A DNA stretch of 64,000 nucleotides, from assembly GCA_963989245.1 (NCBI GenBank), contig OZ022341.1, positions 67,250,157 through 67,314,156 of the forward strand, written 5' to 3'. Numbering within the stretch: position 1 is the first letter of the stretch; each line of letters begins with the position of its first letter. A program made the translations under genes and the position numbers. Below, piece by piece: positions 32,659-44,769 of the stretch. The notes beneath the pieces were generated by a model. That model saw only the letters and a list, made by a program, of their open reading frames with translations. It made no database searches and was not told the origin of the DNA. Origin of the DNA: Nansenia antarctica (taxonomy: Eukaryota > Chordata > Actinopteri > Argentiniformes > Microstomatidae).

Positions 32659-34549
32659 GAGGTCGACCAGAGGTCGCCACCAACACTGCACTGGCAGGCA
32701 CCACCACAGAAGACGAGTCATCAGAAGGTCTTCCTGTCCACCTTGTGTGATGACCTTTGAACCCTTAGCAGAGCCAGTGAAGGAGACCTTGATCCCACCT
32801 CAGAGTATCAGCTCGGGGCAGACAGAGTGCGGGACACTTTTATCCGTCTTGGAGAATGGAGATCTTTACCTGAGAGTTAACAGGAGCACAGAAGAGTTCA
32901 CCGTTTTTGAAAATCTTGTAGTTGAAAAGAAAAGCCAATGCAAAATCATGTCTGAGGAGGATGTTAAAGAAGGACTTCAGTGCTTGATAAAATCAACCAA
33001 AGACAACCAATGGCACAGAGCAGTTGTGCAGAATGCATCTGCTGACCAGGCAGAATGCAGAGTATTCCTTCTGGATCATGGCACTACAGAGGAAGTCCCC
33101 GCTAACTGCATTAAAGAGCTTTGTAATGACCTCAAGCAAATTCCTGTGCAGGCAGTTTTGTGTAAATGGAATGGCCCTGGTCTCCCCACTGAAGGAGACA
33201 TGGCTTCTAAGATAATGAAGGAAACTCTCAAAGCAATGGTGGGAAAGGACATCAAATTCATGTTTGTCTCTTACTCTGATGCCGACAACCTGTGGATGGT
33301 GGAAATCATGATGAACAGGTTGTTAATCCAGCAACTGAAAATAGCATCATCACAGAAACAACAACAGCAACCACAACAACCATCAGGAGAGTCTGTCCCG
33401 GGCGACAGGCCTCTCCATCTCCAGAGGCTCTTCCTGGCCTCAGTGAATATGGATCTGGGCTACTTGGCCTTTCCAGCAGCCGTCACCACGCCGTGTGAGT
33501 TCTACGTGGTTCTGGAAGACCTGCTCCCCATCATGAACACTGTGTCCACCATCCTCCACGACCTCCCAGAGGAGGTGCCAGCGCTGCCTGAGGCTCACCT
33601 TCTCCCCGGGTCGAGCTGCCTGGTGAGGTCCAACACCACGAACAAATGGTGTCGAGCGGAGATCGTACACGTGGGCGCGACTGTGGTGTTGGTCAACCTG
33701 GTGGACTATGGCCACTGTGTGGACGTGCCCTTCGCCGATCGCTCTGAGCTGAGACGACTCCCCGAACAGCTGTCCCGACTGCCGAAGGTCATCTACCCAT
33801 GCGTCCTGAGAGGAGTTAAGCCAATCGGAGGGGGGCAGTGGACGGACGACGCGGTGGTTTTCTTCCAGGAGTGCATCTGTCAGAAGAGCCTCCAGGTGTA
33901 CTTCAGGCAGTATATCGCTGAGGCTCACTGGGAGGTGGACATCGTGGCCGATGGCGTCCATGTCGCCAAAGAGCTGGTTGACGGCGGCCATGCCAACTAC
34001 GCTGACGTCATGCTCAGACTCTGGTTCCAGCAGAGCCCCGGGAGAGAGTCTCCGGCGGGACGGAACCCTGAGAGAACGGACAGAGCCAGACCTGAAATGT
34101 CACCCGAGAAAACGACGAGTGACGATGCTGTCGGTCTACTACGGGGTCGCAGGTCACCAGAGAGCTTCTGGGGACAAAGAGGTGAGGGGTCGTCTTCTGA
34201 CCCTGAGGAGAGGGTGAGGACAGATCACACCACTGAGGACTGGGACGAAGTGGAGAGGATGATACTGCCAAACACCACGTCTGGAACAGGACAATGTGAG
34301 TGTCTACTTCGTATTTTTTTCATTTTCTGCTGTGTTGTAATGCTGTGATTACTCAACAATGTTGTTATTACATGTTGTCACACACAGTACTAGAATGTTG
34401 TAGAGTGATTTGTAGCATATTCATGTTGAGATATAGTAGGATTACGTTTAAATGATTCACAACTAAATGCGAGGAAATACAAGCAATATCAAAAGGTAAT
34501 TGGGTGTTTTCTTCAACGGCACATTTTTCCCACAGGTGCCCAGGTGTAA
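27866..34549 (+). CDS. TDRD6-like multi-Tudor protein with internal duplication
   Basis: Tudor proteins of this group bind methylated arginines on PIWI proteins in germ granules. Exon 1 (27866-34295) is open for 2,143 codons; the donor CAAT|GTGAGT joins the acceptor at 34535, giving a short end (TGQCAQV, stop 34547-34549). Eight Tudor-like cores are visible. Three lie in copy 1: GRWYRACIIG...SVDYG at about 110-140, GKWYRGMARR...FVDYGN at about 330-353, and ALYRAVVRD...FVDYGN at about 610-635. Three equivalents follow 823 residues later, then a degenerate one (QWHRAVVQN...LLDHG) and a last one (KWCRAEIVH...LVDYGH). Vertebrate TDRD6 has several hundred more residues before the GSELSVRCSHI-like domain. 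Here the 5' part is missing and replaced by a LINE, so the start may be secondary. A functional, transcribed gene is possible but not shown. Confidence 0.75.
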
Positions 34550-35610
34550 AGATGACTACTGGTGACTTTCAGTGAACGCTGCTTCATAGAAGGGGTAAAT
34601 ACATACTATTGATAAGCAGTACTGTATGTGGCAGTGATGTGCCACAGACAGTGATGTGTGTAACACTCGTTTGAAGTGTAGCTTTCACTCTATTTTCATC
34701 CCACTGTTCTTCATCCTAAAGGTGTGAAGCGTCAAGGACAACAAAGCTACTCCAACCCACCACCACCCAAGAACAGATTAGACAACTTTTTATCTCTGAC
34801 AATTAGACTTTTCCCCACGCTTTTTCAACCTCATGAAGACAGTTGTTCATCTCTCTTAGTCCAGGATTAACATATTATTCCCAACATCTGTTTTTCTACA
34901 CATGGTCGTACAAATAGATCACATTTTATGTTTTTTATATTTTATTTTATGGTGTTAACCATACTGATGTATGTATCTAATATGTATGCCTCCGATATCG
35001 CTATGGTAGGATCTCCTTCATTTAATAATATATGCATTTAGTTGGTCTTTAAGTCATAGGTACGGTATAAGAAAATGTGGGCTGTCCTTTTTTTTTGTGC
35101 CTTTTACTTTAAAAAAGTAAAAGTACTGTACATCTGCATATTTGGAGAATGGGTCAAATAGGTCTGTCAAAATCACATGGAGTCATTTTTACATTTCTGC
35201 TTTAATGTAAGCATCAAACTTCGATATCCCTTTAAATACTAGTTTGCCTTAGTTACTACTGTTGATTCTCACCAGTACTAAACGTTTTCAGGAATGTTCA
35301 TGGAAAAAAGGGTTAATGTATTGAGATATTGTTTTACTAGGCTATAATGCTGTACTCTAGAGTGGTGGTGGTTTATACTGTGTGATAATGTTATTTTTTT
35401 GCAGTGAACATTTTCTAAACAAATATTATTTTGTATTTTAATAGAATACAGTTGACTATCACATGCTTTATGTTTAACAGGAGAGGTTTGTTGATTATGG
35501 GCCTATTTTGTTTTGCATTTGTTTCTCATTTAGTCCTGAGTTCACCTTTGTTCACCTTTGGTTAATATACAGTATTGATGTTGAACCATACAAATAAAAG
35601 GTGTCATTGT
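34550..35610 (+). other. Probable 3' UTR of the Tudor gene
   Basis: After the stop, a further intron is possible in the UTR: a GGGG|GTAAAT-like donor near 34595 and a CCTAAAG|GTGTG acceptor at about 34721. AATAAA at 35593-35598 would end the transcript near 35615. There is no coding content. Confidence 0.5.
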
Positions 35611-35703
35611 GGCAATTGTTCTGAATTAACGTATTCATTCTGTTGTAGCGATTTTGGAAATCATAATTATAGACAGTTTTATCTAAAAAAGTAAATAATA
35701 AAG

Positions 35704-35709
35704 AAAAAA
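35704..35709 (-). terminator. RNA polymerase III terminator of tRNA-Leu
   Basis: Six A on the plus strand give TTTTTT on the minus strand, a few nt after the tRNA 3' end. Confidence 0.85.
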
Positions 35710-35711
35710 CT

Positions 35712-35794
35712 TGTCAGAAGTGGGATTCGAACCCACGCCTCCAGAGGAGACTGCGACCTGAACGCAGCGCCTTAGACCGCTCGGCCATCCTGAC
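35712..35794 (-). tRNA. tRNA-Leu (anticodon CAG)
   Basis: Reads GTCAGGATGGCCGAGCGGTC at the 5' end, with a 7-bp acceptor stem closed by TTCTGAC (one G-T pair). The anticodon loop TTCAGGT sits in the stem CTGCG/CGCAG. The variable arm is long, as required for class II Leu tRNA, and the B box is GGTTCGAATCC. No intron; discriminator base A. The A box, B box and terminator are all present, so it should be transcribed by Pol III. Confidence 0.96.
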
Positions 35795-35799
35795 CTGTG

Positions 35800-37590
35800 G
35801 TTGGACGAGAGTAATGTAATTAAATAGTTATGTATGTATGACATTGATGTAAATTACATATGTGGGGGGTTTTTGGACTCAGCTTTAACCTTTTCTGATC
35901 CAACGGACCCACAGGTGGATCCGAAGTGATATAAAGAGCTTACCTCGATCAATTCTCTTCATCGATATCACATTTCTTTCACAACTTTGCATGCTATACG
36001 ATGCCACCATTTTGTTTCCGAGACAGTAAACACGGCCGAAGTCACTTCCAGTTTTCTCCAACTGGAGAATGTGTCATGTCCGGTTTCAACGCCGAATTTC
36101 CATACCATTGGTCAGCCAACCCCCAAAAATCCCCAAGAAAATTAAAAAATAATCTGATACATGAGAAAGGTCAAATGGCACAGATGGTGCCAAAATATCT
36201 CCAAATGGCCTAAACATATAGGTGTCCGCCTAAACATACCTGTACTAAAACGGGTACAAAGTTGCATTTGCTCACATTACTAGCATCGACTTTGGCACAA
36301 GTACTAATAAGACCCTGAGTACTGATTCCTAGATGATTTGGGCTTGGTCATCAGGTTTCCAAGGTGATATTCACTGTAAAAGCTGTTGTTTTCTTAGGCG
36401 GAGACTGAATTTGAGATGTTTTATAATGTTCTAGCTCTATTTACTCTGACACAGTAACATAGATTTTGATTCTGACACTTCTACAACCACCCCACAGGTG
36501 TTAGCTTTCATTTGATAACAAGATCATTATGAAGGCCCTTGTGATTGTGGAGATATTCTATATTCACTGTGGGCATGTCATTTCGAGCAGAAAACCAGAA
36601 AAATGAGGTGAGTGTCAGTAATGTTTAAGCCCCAACGTTAACTAACGTGACTGGGTATCCTAAAAGACTGGATTGGCCGATAGGACATGGCAGTTCACTT
36701 TCTACTCCGTCTGTGCTAAGCTACCCGGATAACATGCAGCGTTAAAGGTGGCGTTTCACCCAAAGAAATACATTCTTGCCTCCATCTCGCATAACGCGTC
36801 TTATTTTTGTTGGGGGAAAAAACAACGAGTGCTGGACCATCGTCCACGCTACCTCTAGCCGTCTCCAAACCCTTTAAACCCAGCAGCAGGCGCTATAGCA
36901 CCATAAACGTATTTTTAACTCTAACTATGTAGTTTTTTTTTCCTCACACTATTAATAATTTTACCCATTAATAAATATACTATAGTCTCAAGAAGAAATC
37001 ATCATGGAAATGGTGTTATATTTTTATTGATGAACCATTAACACCTTGTTTTAAGAATGTGTGAAATACATTTGTAATATTCTATAAATTATACAAAATG
37101 TACACAGCTTCAGGCGTTTTGTAAAATCTGTATTTATTAATGATTTACAAAAGGCTAACATGAAACCATTTAAATGATTCGAATTTGTAACCTAAAATGG
37201 GAAATGAATTAATGTGTATAAGTCATTTCAGTTAACAGAGCAGAAACTGTTTTATGATGTCACCGTTGATGCATGGTAAATATTCCATGTTCTCCTGAAA
37301 AACAATATTTACACAAGATGGAGTCACTCACACAAACAGGAAGCAGTGGAGGAAGTGGTGCGCATAAGAGGTTAAGACCATAGATATTACATAGACTGGT
37401 TCACTATGGCGACCACGTAGGCGTACGTCAAAGCGGCCAATAAGGGATCTACTGTGTATATCTATGGTTAAGACTGGCGAGATTATGTACTTTCTGTAAA
37501 TCATAATGTATACTTCCCAAATACTGCTTACTTAGAGTATGTTCTAAAGTTCTAAAGACAATGTTTGTGAGTTTTATGTGTTATTTGGTC
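35800..37590. other. Non-coding
   Basis: No gene or named element. I looked on the minus strand for the next RFX exon (the SFHLIR...LLDEY region) and did not find it. Confidence 0.45.
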
Positions 37591-37591
37591 T

Positions 37592-37882
37592 GTGTGGTCA
37601 CATGAGAGGAGAGGAGAGGGGTGGGAGAGGAGAGGAGAGGAGGGGTGGGAGAGGAGAGGAGGGGTGGGAGAGGAGAAGAGAGGAGTGAAGAGAAGAGGAG
37701 ATGAGATGACAGGAGAGAGGAGAGGAGGGGTGGGAGAGGAGAGGAGGGGTGGGAGAGGAGAAGAGAGGAGGGGAGAGGAGTGAAGAGAAGAGGAGATGAG
37801 ATGACAAGAGAGAGGAGAGGACAGGGGAGAGAAGAGAAGGGAGAGGAGAGGGAGAGAGGGAGGAGAGGAATGGTCTGTCTCT

Positions 37883-37912
<30 letters not shown>
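37592..37912. repeat. AG-rich imperfect minisatellite and (AC)n run
   Basis: About 280 bp of purine-only units such as GGAGAGGAGGGGTGGGAGA, with a larger repeat of GAGTGAAGAGAAGAGGAGAT, then about 14 AC units. Long open frames across it are an effect of composition, not genes. Confidence 0.9.
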
Positions 37913-37914
<2 letters not shown>

Positions 37915-38226
37915 CACGCGCCACACAGATAGTGTTGTGTTTACATGGGGGCCGGGGGCCATTAGCGTTTATGACTCAGTGTGGCGTTGTGGTCAGAGCA
38001 GAGCTGGACAGAAGGACCTGAGTGGCTGATGTACGACCCCCCCCCCCCCCTCCACCCTCAGTGACGTTGGTCAGGTGCCATTGGCAGTCGTCGTGATAGA
38101 GATTTTCAATCTCTACTGTCTCTATTTATCTATCTCTCTCTCTCTCTCTCAACCTTCCTGTCAATCTCTACTGTCTCTATCCCAAGAAAGCAGAAAAAAC
38201 TTGTAGGTGATGAGGTCTTTTCTTAC

Positions 38227-40322
38227 CGAAGCTAGCAGCGTTGTTCAGCGTGAGGTTGTGCATGACCCTCGCTCCGAAGAAACTCCACTTCAACAGGAAG
38301 TCCTGGGCTCTCTTCTTTATAGAGCGTCCATTCTGCTTACCAGGCTGGAGAGAAGAGAGAGAGGGAGAGAGGGAAGGAGGGGGGGGAGAGAGGGAGAGAG
38401 GGAGAGAGAGAGATAAGAGAGGGAGAGATGAGAGAGAGAAGAGAGAAAGAGAGAGAGAGAGGGGAGAGAGAGAGGGGGGGGGTGGAGAGAGAGAGGTCAT
38501 TCAACAACAACCACACAACCACCACAGAGAACAACAACCACCAGAACAACAACAACAACACCAACAACCACCACAACCACAACAACAACAACATAAACAA
38601 CAACTACAACCACAGCAGCAGCCCCACCACCACAGCAGCACCACAGCAGCAGCAGCAGCACCACTGCAGCACCACAGCAGCACCACAGCAGCACCACAGC
38701 AGCACCACAGCAGCAGCAGCAGCACCACAGCAGCAGCAGCAACTCAGCAGCACCACAGCAGCACCACAGCAGCAGCACCACAGCAGCAGCAGCAGCAGCA
38801 CCACAGCAGCAGCAGCACCACAGCAGCACCACAGCAGCACCACAGCAGCACCACAGCAGCACCACAGCAGCACCACAGCAGCACCACAACAGCAGCAGCA
38901 GCACCACAGCAGCAGCAGCAGCACCACAGCACCACAGCAGCAGCAGCACCACAGCAGCACCACAGCAGCAGCAGCCTACCTTGATGACCTTCTGCTCCAC
39001 CACGGTGTCCAGCCACTCGATGAAGGCCTCTACCGTAGCGTTCTTCTTCAGGAGGTCCTTCAGCTGCTGGAACACCGTGATGGAATCATCTGGAACACAG
39101 GAACATTGTTTGGTTGACTGAGAGGACTGTTTGGTTTTGGTTAATTGGGTTTGTTAACTGTTATCTTTACAACACTAAGTAAATTATAAAGACGATTTAC
39201 AGTGATTACAGGAAATAACATCATTCAAAAGCCTATAACCAGGAATTCACATATACTGTAGCCATGTTTTTATTTTAATGTCGCAATAAAATGTTTATTT
39301 CATTTTATTTCAATCCTTACGTCACTGTCGAGAGGAAGCTTTTCATTGTACAATGTACAACTGTATCCTGTGCATATGACCAAAACTCTTTGACTTGACT
39401 TAATTCACCAAAATACATACATTATGTTGCTTCATTTTGTAGCCAATCAAAGTGTTGTTGCTAGGTAGATACCACATAGACCACTTGGAACAATCTAGGT
39501 GGTGAGTGTTCTTGTATCTGTCTCACATTCGGAGTTGAGGTCTGGGACAAGAGGGGGTCCCCAACGTCACTAAAGGAAAATCCAGGCTCAAGTCTCATGA
39601 AATCTAACAAAATAAGCCTAGATCTTCCTTCAGCGATGTTGATGGAATACTCCCCTGGTCACGTGTCATAAGGAATATGGTTATCAATGGTTATAATACT
39701 ATTATATATGTATAAACTTTGACTTGACACGATATAAACCATATTTTAATGAGGGTCTGTCTTACATTCAGAGTAGAGGTCAGAGTCCTGGTCCCCGGTG
39801 GAGAGTGTGAGCAGGGCCTGGGACCCGATGCTGTTCAGGTCCACCTTGTCGATGTCTATCACCATGGAGTTCACCACGCTCTGGTCGAACAGCGCCGGAC
39901 GGGCGATCTGGTGGACCAAAACAACATCACCAAAACAGATTAAAATACAATTAAAAATAAAACCCAAAATATGGTTATTTATGGTTAATCAGTGTTTTAC
40001 CTGGACCAGGTGTAGTCAGTGTTTTACCTGGGCTAGGTGTAGTCAGTGTTTTACCTGGGCCAGGTGTAGTCAGTGTTTTACCTGGGCTAGGTGTAGTCAG
40101 TGTTTTACCTGGGCCAGGTGTAGTCAGTGTTTTACCTGGGCTAGGTGTAGTCAGTGTTTTACCTGGGCCAGGTGTAGGAAGGAGGTCTGACGCTTCAGGG
40201 AGGACACAAATCGCCGTGCAATGGGAAGTTTCTTCTCTGCAAGGCATTCTGGGAGATGTTCCAATGAGGACAGTATCCAGTGCTCCCAGTGCTTAGCGAA
40301 GTTACGGATATCTGCCAGGAGA
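38227..40322 (-). CDS. RFX6-like transcription factor, four internal exons only
   Basis: Four minus-strand exons with canonical splice sites: 40322-40163 (LLADIRNFAKHWEHWILSSL ... LKRQTSFLHLAQ), 39907-39766 (IARPALFDQSVVNSMV ... DKVDLNSIGSQALL), 39089-38980 (DSITVFQQLKDLLKKNATVE ... WLDTVVEQKVIK) and 38344-38227 (KKRAQDFLLKWSFFGARVM ... TLNNAASFG). Phases join without error: exon 2 ends with T and exon 3 starts AT, giving Tyr. The order matches the conserved region between the RFX DNA-binding domain and the C-terminus, and the wording is closest to RFX6. The DNA-binding exons should lie above 40.3 kb and the SFHLIR exon below 38.2 kb; I found neither. The introns carry long repeats, so flanking introns may be very long, or this is a partial gene copy. 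No stop or frameshift in the four exons. Confidence 0.8.
38345..38979. repeat. Intronic (AG)n, CAA and CAG/CCACAG repeats
   Basis: In the intron between the third and fourth RFX exons lie a GA-rich run (38345-38500), then CAACAACCAC and CAGCAGCACCACAGC arrays to about 38975, reaching within a few bases of the exon-3 donor. Open frames through this repeat on both strands are not genes. Confidence 0.92.
39090..39765. other. RFX intron between second and third exons
   Basis: Non-coding; contains a LINE-like 3' tail phrase at about 39335-39400 (GAAGCTTTTCATTGTACAATG, then CCAAAACTCTTTGACTTGAC). Confidence 0.5.
39989..40177 (-). repeat. 27-bp minisatellite made of the RFX exon splice donor
   Basis: Seven units of 27 bp. 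On the minus strand each reads CTACACCTGGCCCAG|GTAAAACACTGA with small changes. The unit nearest the exon is the real exon end and donor; the other six lie in the intron. Units alternate between CCAGG and CTAGG versions, giving a 54-bp dimer pattern. Every unit keeps CAG|GTAAAA. Confidence 0.93.
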
Positions 40323-40520
40323 CTGGAGACATACAGGCGTCATACAGGGGTTAGGCACAGCACCTCGGCATAAAAGCGGGTCAGATATCTGCCATGAGAC
40401 TGGAGACATACAGGGGTCATACAGGGGTCAGATATCTGCCATGAGACTGGAGACACACAGGGGTCATACAGGGGTCAGATATCTGCCATGAGACTGGAGA
40501 CACACAGGGGTCATAGGCCC
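40309..40520 (-). repeat. 47-bp minisatellite made of the same exon's splice acceptor
   Basis: The real boundary at 40309-40355 (minus: CTGTATGTCTCCAG|TCTCC, then TGGCAGATATC) is followed upstream by three more units at about 40381-40427, 40428-40474 and 40475-40516. All contain CTCCAG|TCTCATGGCAGA. A short foreign insert (about 40349-40378) separates the first unit from the rest. Confidence 0.88.
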
Positions 40521-41090
40521 GATCCCAATTCACCCCTCCGCCTCCGTTTTGAGCCCTTCGGCTCCGTTTTGTGCGTTCACGTTTAGGGTAGTGGTGTCCC
40601 AATTCATTTTTCATCGAGGGCTAGGGGTAAGGGGGAGGGCTATCCACGGCTTCGTTTAGAGATATTCGGGGTGCATGGTTGATTCAGAGCCATGACCCTA
40701 CCCTCCGGCATGCATTGCGAATCATCTACAGAAATTGTATTTCGCTCTAGTTAATCCGGAACACAGACACAAATGTCATTTACTTTTTCTGTAATTACTT
40801 ATTAATAAAGATCAGAAAAATTAGGATAACCATCTTATTACCTTAGTTTAATGTCATTTCAATGCATTATAGACCTTTTCTTTATAACAAGCATAACAAA
40901 AAAAATCGCTTTTATGCCGAGGTGCTGTGCCTAACGTTACAGGCATGACAGTCGCGCATATGACATATTTCCATGTCTGATGGCATATGACACCTACTAA
41001 TGTCATTTCAATGCATTATAGACCTTTTCTTTACAACAAGCATAACAAAAAAATCGCTGTTATGCCGAGGTGCTGTGCCTATGCTTAACA
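40349..41090. repeat. Inverted and direct copies of a GGTGCTGTGCCTA repeat
   Basis: ATGCCGAGGTGCTGTGCCTA occurs at about 40915 and 41064 in the same direction, and inverted at about 40349-40375. The block 40850-40932 is repeated at 40999-41088 with a few changes (CATTATAGACCTTTTCTTTA shared). It may be the remains of one or two small DNA transposons. Confidence 0.6.
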
Positions 41091-42900
41091 TAGAAAGTTC
41101 CACAGTCCAGCGCGCTCGGGTTTAGCAGTAAAGGACTGGTACCTGGGCACTTCCATTAGACTACCAAAGCAAGACACCGGAGCAGTCATATCTGCGCATT
41201 TGTCACAGGGTGACAGTCACCCTGTTCCTCTGCCCCGGCGTCAGTCCAATGGAAGTGTCAAGCACAGCCTTCCCCATAGAAATACATCGGTGCACGATTC
41301 ACATTTCAGAGATGTACAATCATCATTTATTTAGAAATAAATGATTACCTGTGGCGTTTGACAACGGATGATGGTAGACATATTTAATGTAAAGTTATCA
41401 ACATTAGGCTGATATGTGCATGATAGGCGCGAATTTTCCCCCCTTGATGGTATATGACGCTATAGTTGTATAGCAGCACTTATTATACCAAAACAAACCG
41501 CAATCTAATCCAAGCAGTTTTTATTATGTAATATTATTGATGGATGTGCCATTTTTGATGGAGAGCAGTGAGCAGGAGACTCATCAAGGACATGTAGTTA
41601 ACTAATGCAGTGGACAGCGGCTGTTTCTCCAGCGTTCCTATCACATCGGATTCCGGAACGTCATAAAAATAAATCTGCGCTCCCTTTAACACTAGAACAG
41701 CGACGTTTTTTTACCTACTTTTAGCGCAAAGAGGTGTCGAATCACACGACCACTCTTCACAATGGGGGAGTGTGTACTGACGCACAAAAATCGCTGGATG
41801 GCGATGTCACACAAGAAGAGAAAATGACAAGACACTACCTCTAAAAATGCATAAAGTTCCAGAGAAGTGGGGACAGAGCAGAGAATCAGCTGAAAAGGAA
41901 CATATATATATATATATATAATAACGTATGCATGCCATTGTAGATGTAACGTAAGTGGAGAGGAGATTGATCTAGGAGATTGATCAAGACTGCGGGAGTT
42001 TTCATTACTAACGAATGAAAGTTGAAAAAAAATAATAACTGTAATATATAATAACTGTTGTCCCTTTCACACATAGTTCCATGTAATTTCCTTGGAATCC
42101 CAAGCTGTGTTGACCAGGTATCTGTAATGTTCACATTTATATATAACAGTAATAAATATAGCAATAAATGACAGCGCTGTAAATAGTGTTATTCTTGCAC
42201 AATTGCACTCACAACGTGCTATTGCCGTCCGGAGTTGATCAGCTCCAGATTGAACCAAGGTTCTTCGCTACAGAAACATTTTCACACAGTGACAAACATG
42301 TGATGCGTTTTATATAATATTCTTTGAACAACAGAACGGGACAGGCGCCAGAAACTGCCATAATATACCATACATACTGTATATCTGGTAATATATCGTA
42401 CCTCCGTTTTATATTGAGAAATATGATGATAAATACATATAGGGCGGAGGTATGATATGTGGTGTGTTTAGTTGGCGAGCGGACAATTGGCTACTACAAT
42501 GTACAATGTTGCCAAAATCAACTAGGCCTATCTAATGTTCGAAAACGAATCTACAAATATTAATCTGCGTACTGTATATCTATGGTACAACCGTCTTGCC
42601 TGTTGTGTATTATTATCATTGCCGACACAGGTCTATGAACATCTGAATAAGGTGAAGGGCAGTATTATTCATCTTTACTTTATTGGGTGAATAAACTCAA
42701 TATGAATGATTGTACAGTTGTCTATAGGCAAGAATGGGCTTTAGTTGGCGAGCGGACATGCCACATATCATCCCCGTACCTCCATCCCACATGTATTCAT
42801 CATCATATTTTTCAATAATATATCTTGTATTGTGTTATGATGCGTTTTTGTGTGACTATATGCAAATGTTGTGTGCCTATCAAATATTGCAATACTCATT
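41091..42900. other. Non-coding, with dispersed-repeat fragments
   Basis: No genes. The phrase TTAGTTGGCGAGCGGACA appears at about 42468 and 42743; the phrase TTTGAACAACAGAACGGGACAGGCG at 42325 recurs at 43730 with one change. A (TA)n run is at 41901-41921. Confidence 0.45.
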
Positions 42901-43380
42901 GTTTAACCTTAAACATACTTTAAGTGTGCCCACTCTCAGTAGTAAACAACATTCTTAGGAGCAGGCATATACCATATCAAGTAACAGTGAGACCAGTTTA
43001 ACTCTAAGGACATAGGAGCCTACCCAGTGGTCAGCTGCAGAGCAGAACAGCATGAACACAGAATAGCCATGTATGGGAACTAATGTCAGTATTGTAAGTT
43101 ACGAGGTAAAAGCTATTTCCTCTCTGAGAACTGTATATAAGCTGTAACAAACATCAGTACTTTGCTTGGCATCTCTTTATGCCACAGCCAGGCTCGGCAC
43201 CAGCCGCAGCCAAGCTCGACATCTCCTATGTCGTGGCCATGCTTGAAGCTTGGACTTAACAGAGCATGCTGCCTTGGAAACATCTGTACAAGAGAATGCA
43301 ACCCAGATCTGCCTAATACAATGATTACAATTCAACCTTCTCTCTGAGTCATCAATATATCATTTCCGGCCACCTGACCA
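42901..43380. other. Block with LTR-like promoter features
   Basis: Contains ACTGTATATAAGCTGTAAC (about 43129) followed by a stretch with paired CAGCCAGGCTCGGCA and CAGCCAAGCTCGACA motifs. It might be a solo LTR, but I could not find matching ends or a target-site duplication. Confidence 0.2.
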
Positions 43381-44348
43381 AGAAAGATCTCCATATATCA
43401 TATTGTCTGAACGAACATTTATTTCGCCATATTACGTGACTTATGCACCTTAGGTTTTTGTGAACGGGACGATCAGAAAGAGATTTGTTTACCACGAAAC
43501 AAGGAATGCAAAATCAAAAAAACAACGCATTACATTGGCCGTCCTATTGAGATGATAACAGTTTACAGATTGAACTCATATATCTCTCGAGTATGTTTGC
43601 ATATGAACACACTTATTCCTATGCAGCCTATTGCATTATTTTCATACATAATACATTCAATGCGCAGCTTTCCGAGAGCCCACGGCACATGAGAGTAATG
43701 AGAGTAAAGTTAAAGTTTTATATTATAGTCTTTGAACAACAGAGCGGGACAGGCGCGAGAAACTGCCATAATATATCATACATATATCTGCCATCCCACA
43801 CCAATTACCTCCATCCCACATGTAGCCTATTTATCATCATATTTTTCAATATAGCCAACCTGGTCTCACACGGCAGCCGTCAGGATTCGACGTCTGTCGT
43901 TCGTCTCTAAACGTCGAATTCCGACGAGAAAACGAGCTCTGAAAGCGCAGGGGTACGCCTGTTATGTGCGCCTGTCGGGCTGCACGCCACATTAATTAGT
44001 TACGCCACATTTTGAGATACAAGCGCTTCAACGTTCATTCATTTGGAACTGCGAGAATGAGTAACGTTAGCCCGATTGCACTTGCATTAATAAAGCGTTA
44101 TATAAATATAATTTATTATTATTATTATTGCCTACAGCTAATTGTTACAAGGTGAGAGCTAAAATAACATACGTGTAACGTTAGCCAGCAATAGCTAGAC
44201 TAGATATATATAGCTAGATATAGTCACTATATAGTCTAAATGCAACCTGGTCTCACACGGCAGACGTCAGGATTCGGATGTAATATTAAACTCCCATATT
44301 TATTCTTTAAACAAACAAATCTGGGGGAGTGGTCGGAGTTAACGAGAT
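43381..44348. other. Non-coding, left flank of the gypsy element
   Basis: CAACCTGGTCTCACACGGCA occurs at 43856 and 44242. About 44085-44130 is a LINE/SINE-like tail (AAAGCGTTATATAAATATAA followed by ATT repeats). No gene. Confidence 0.45.
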
Positions 44349-44353
44349 ATTGT

Positions 44354-44724
44354 TGAAGAAGACTCCTCAATGTCGGTTTATAGTATTTATTCAGACAAAG
44401 ATGTCAACACCCTGTGGGTGGGAATACAGCATAATGAGTAAATACAATTACCAAAACAAGACATACATAACAAGATATAAACAAACATGAACGATTACTG
44501 TTAACCACAATCTGATAATAAGATACATATAACTAATAACAGACTTACGTATAACAGGCAAACACGTCCTAAAGAGAGAGGAGAAACAGCGTGTATCCTC
44601 GGACCACCTGGCATCCACAATGGCCGCCACAACTTCTCCTAACTCTAACCTCTTAACAGAGAGTACTAAACACATAAACCAATACTATCGCCCCCTAGCG
44701 GTCGGGAGTACACTCCACCCTGCA
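44354..44724 (-). repeat. 3' LTR of the gypsy-like element
   Basis: 371 bp, plus-strand ends TGAAGAAGACTCC and CCACCCTGCA. It contains AATAAA on the minus strand (TTTATT at about 44387) and the 11-mer ATGTCAACACC at 44401-44411. Confidence 0.92.
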
Positions 44725-44769
44725 TCCCCCCCAGACCGGGGAGCCACGAATCCACGTGGGTCCACGGGC

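Noticed and set aside
33440..33991. 183-codon minus-strand ORF
   Set aside because: Antisense to the last Tudor domain; no independent features.
37552..37962. Ser/Pro/Leu-rich ORFs on the minus strand
   Set aside because: Composition effect of the AG-rich minisatellite.
38510..38975. CAG repeat as a polyglutamine-coding expansion
   Set aside because: It lies in an intron next to exon 3 and is interrupted by CAC; no coding frame connects to it.
38241..39117. Long Gln/His/Ser-rich and Cys/Val-rich ORFs on both strands
   Set aside because: They run through CAG/CCACAG repeats in the RFX intron and cross real splice sites.
39975..40247. 90-codon ORF with TTPGPGKTL repeats
   Set aside because: Frame-shifted reading of the RFX exon and its donor-site minisatellite; the RFX frame is the real one.
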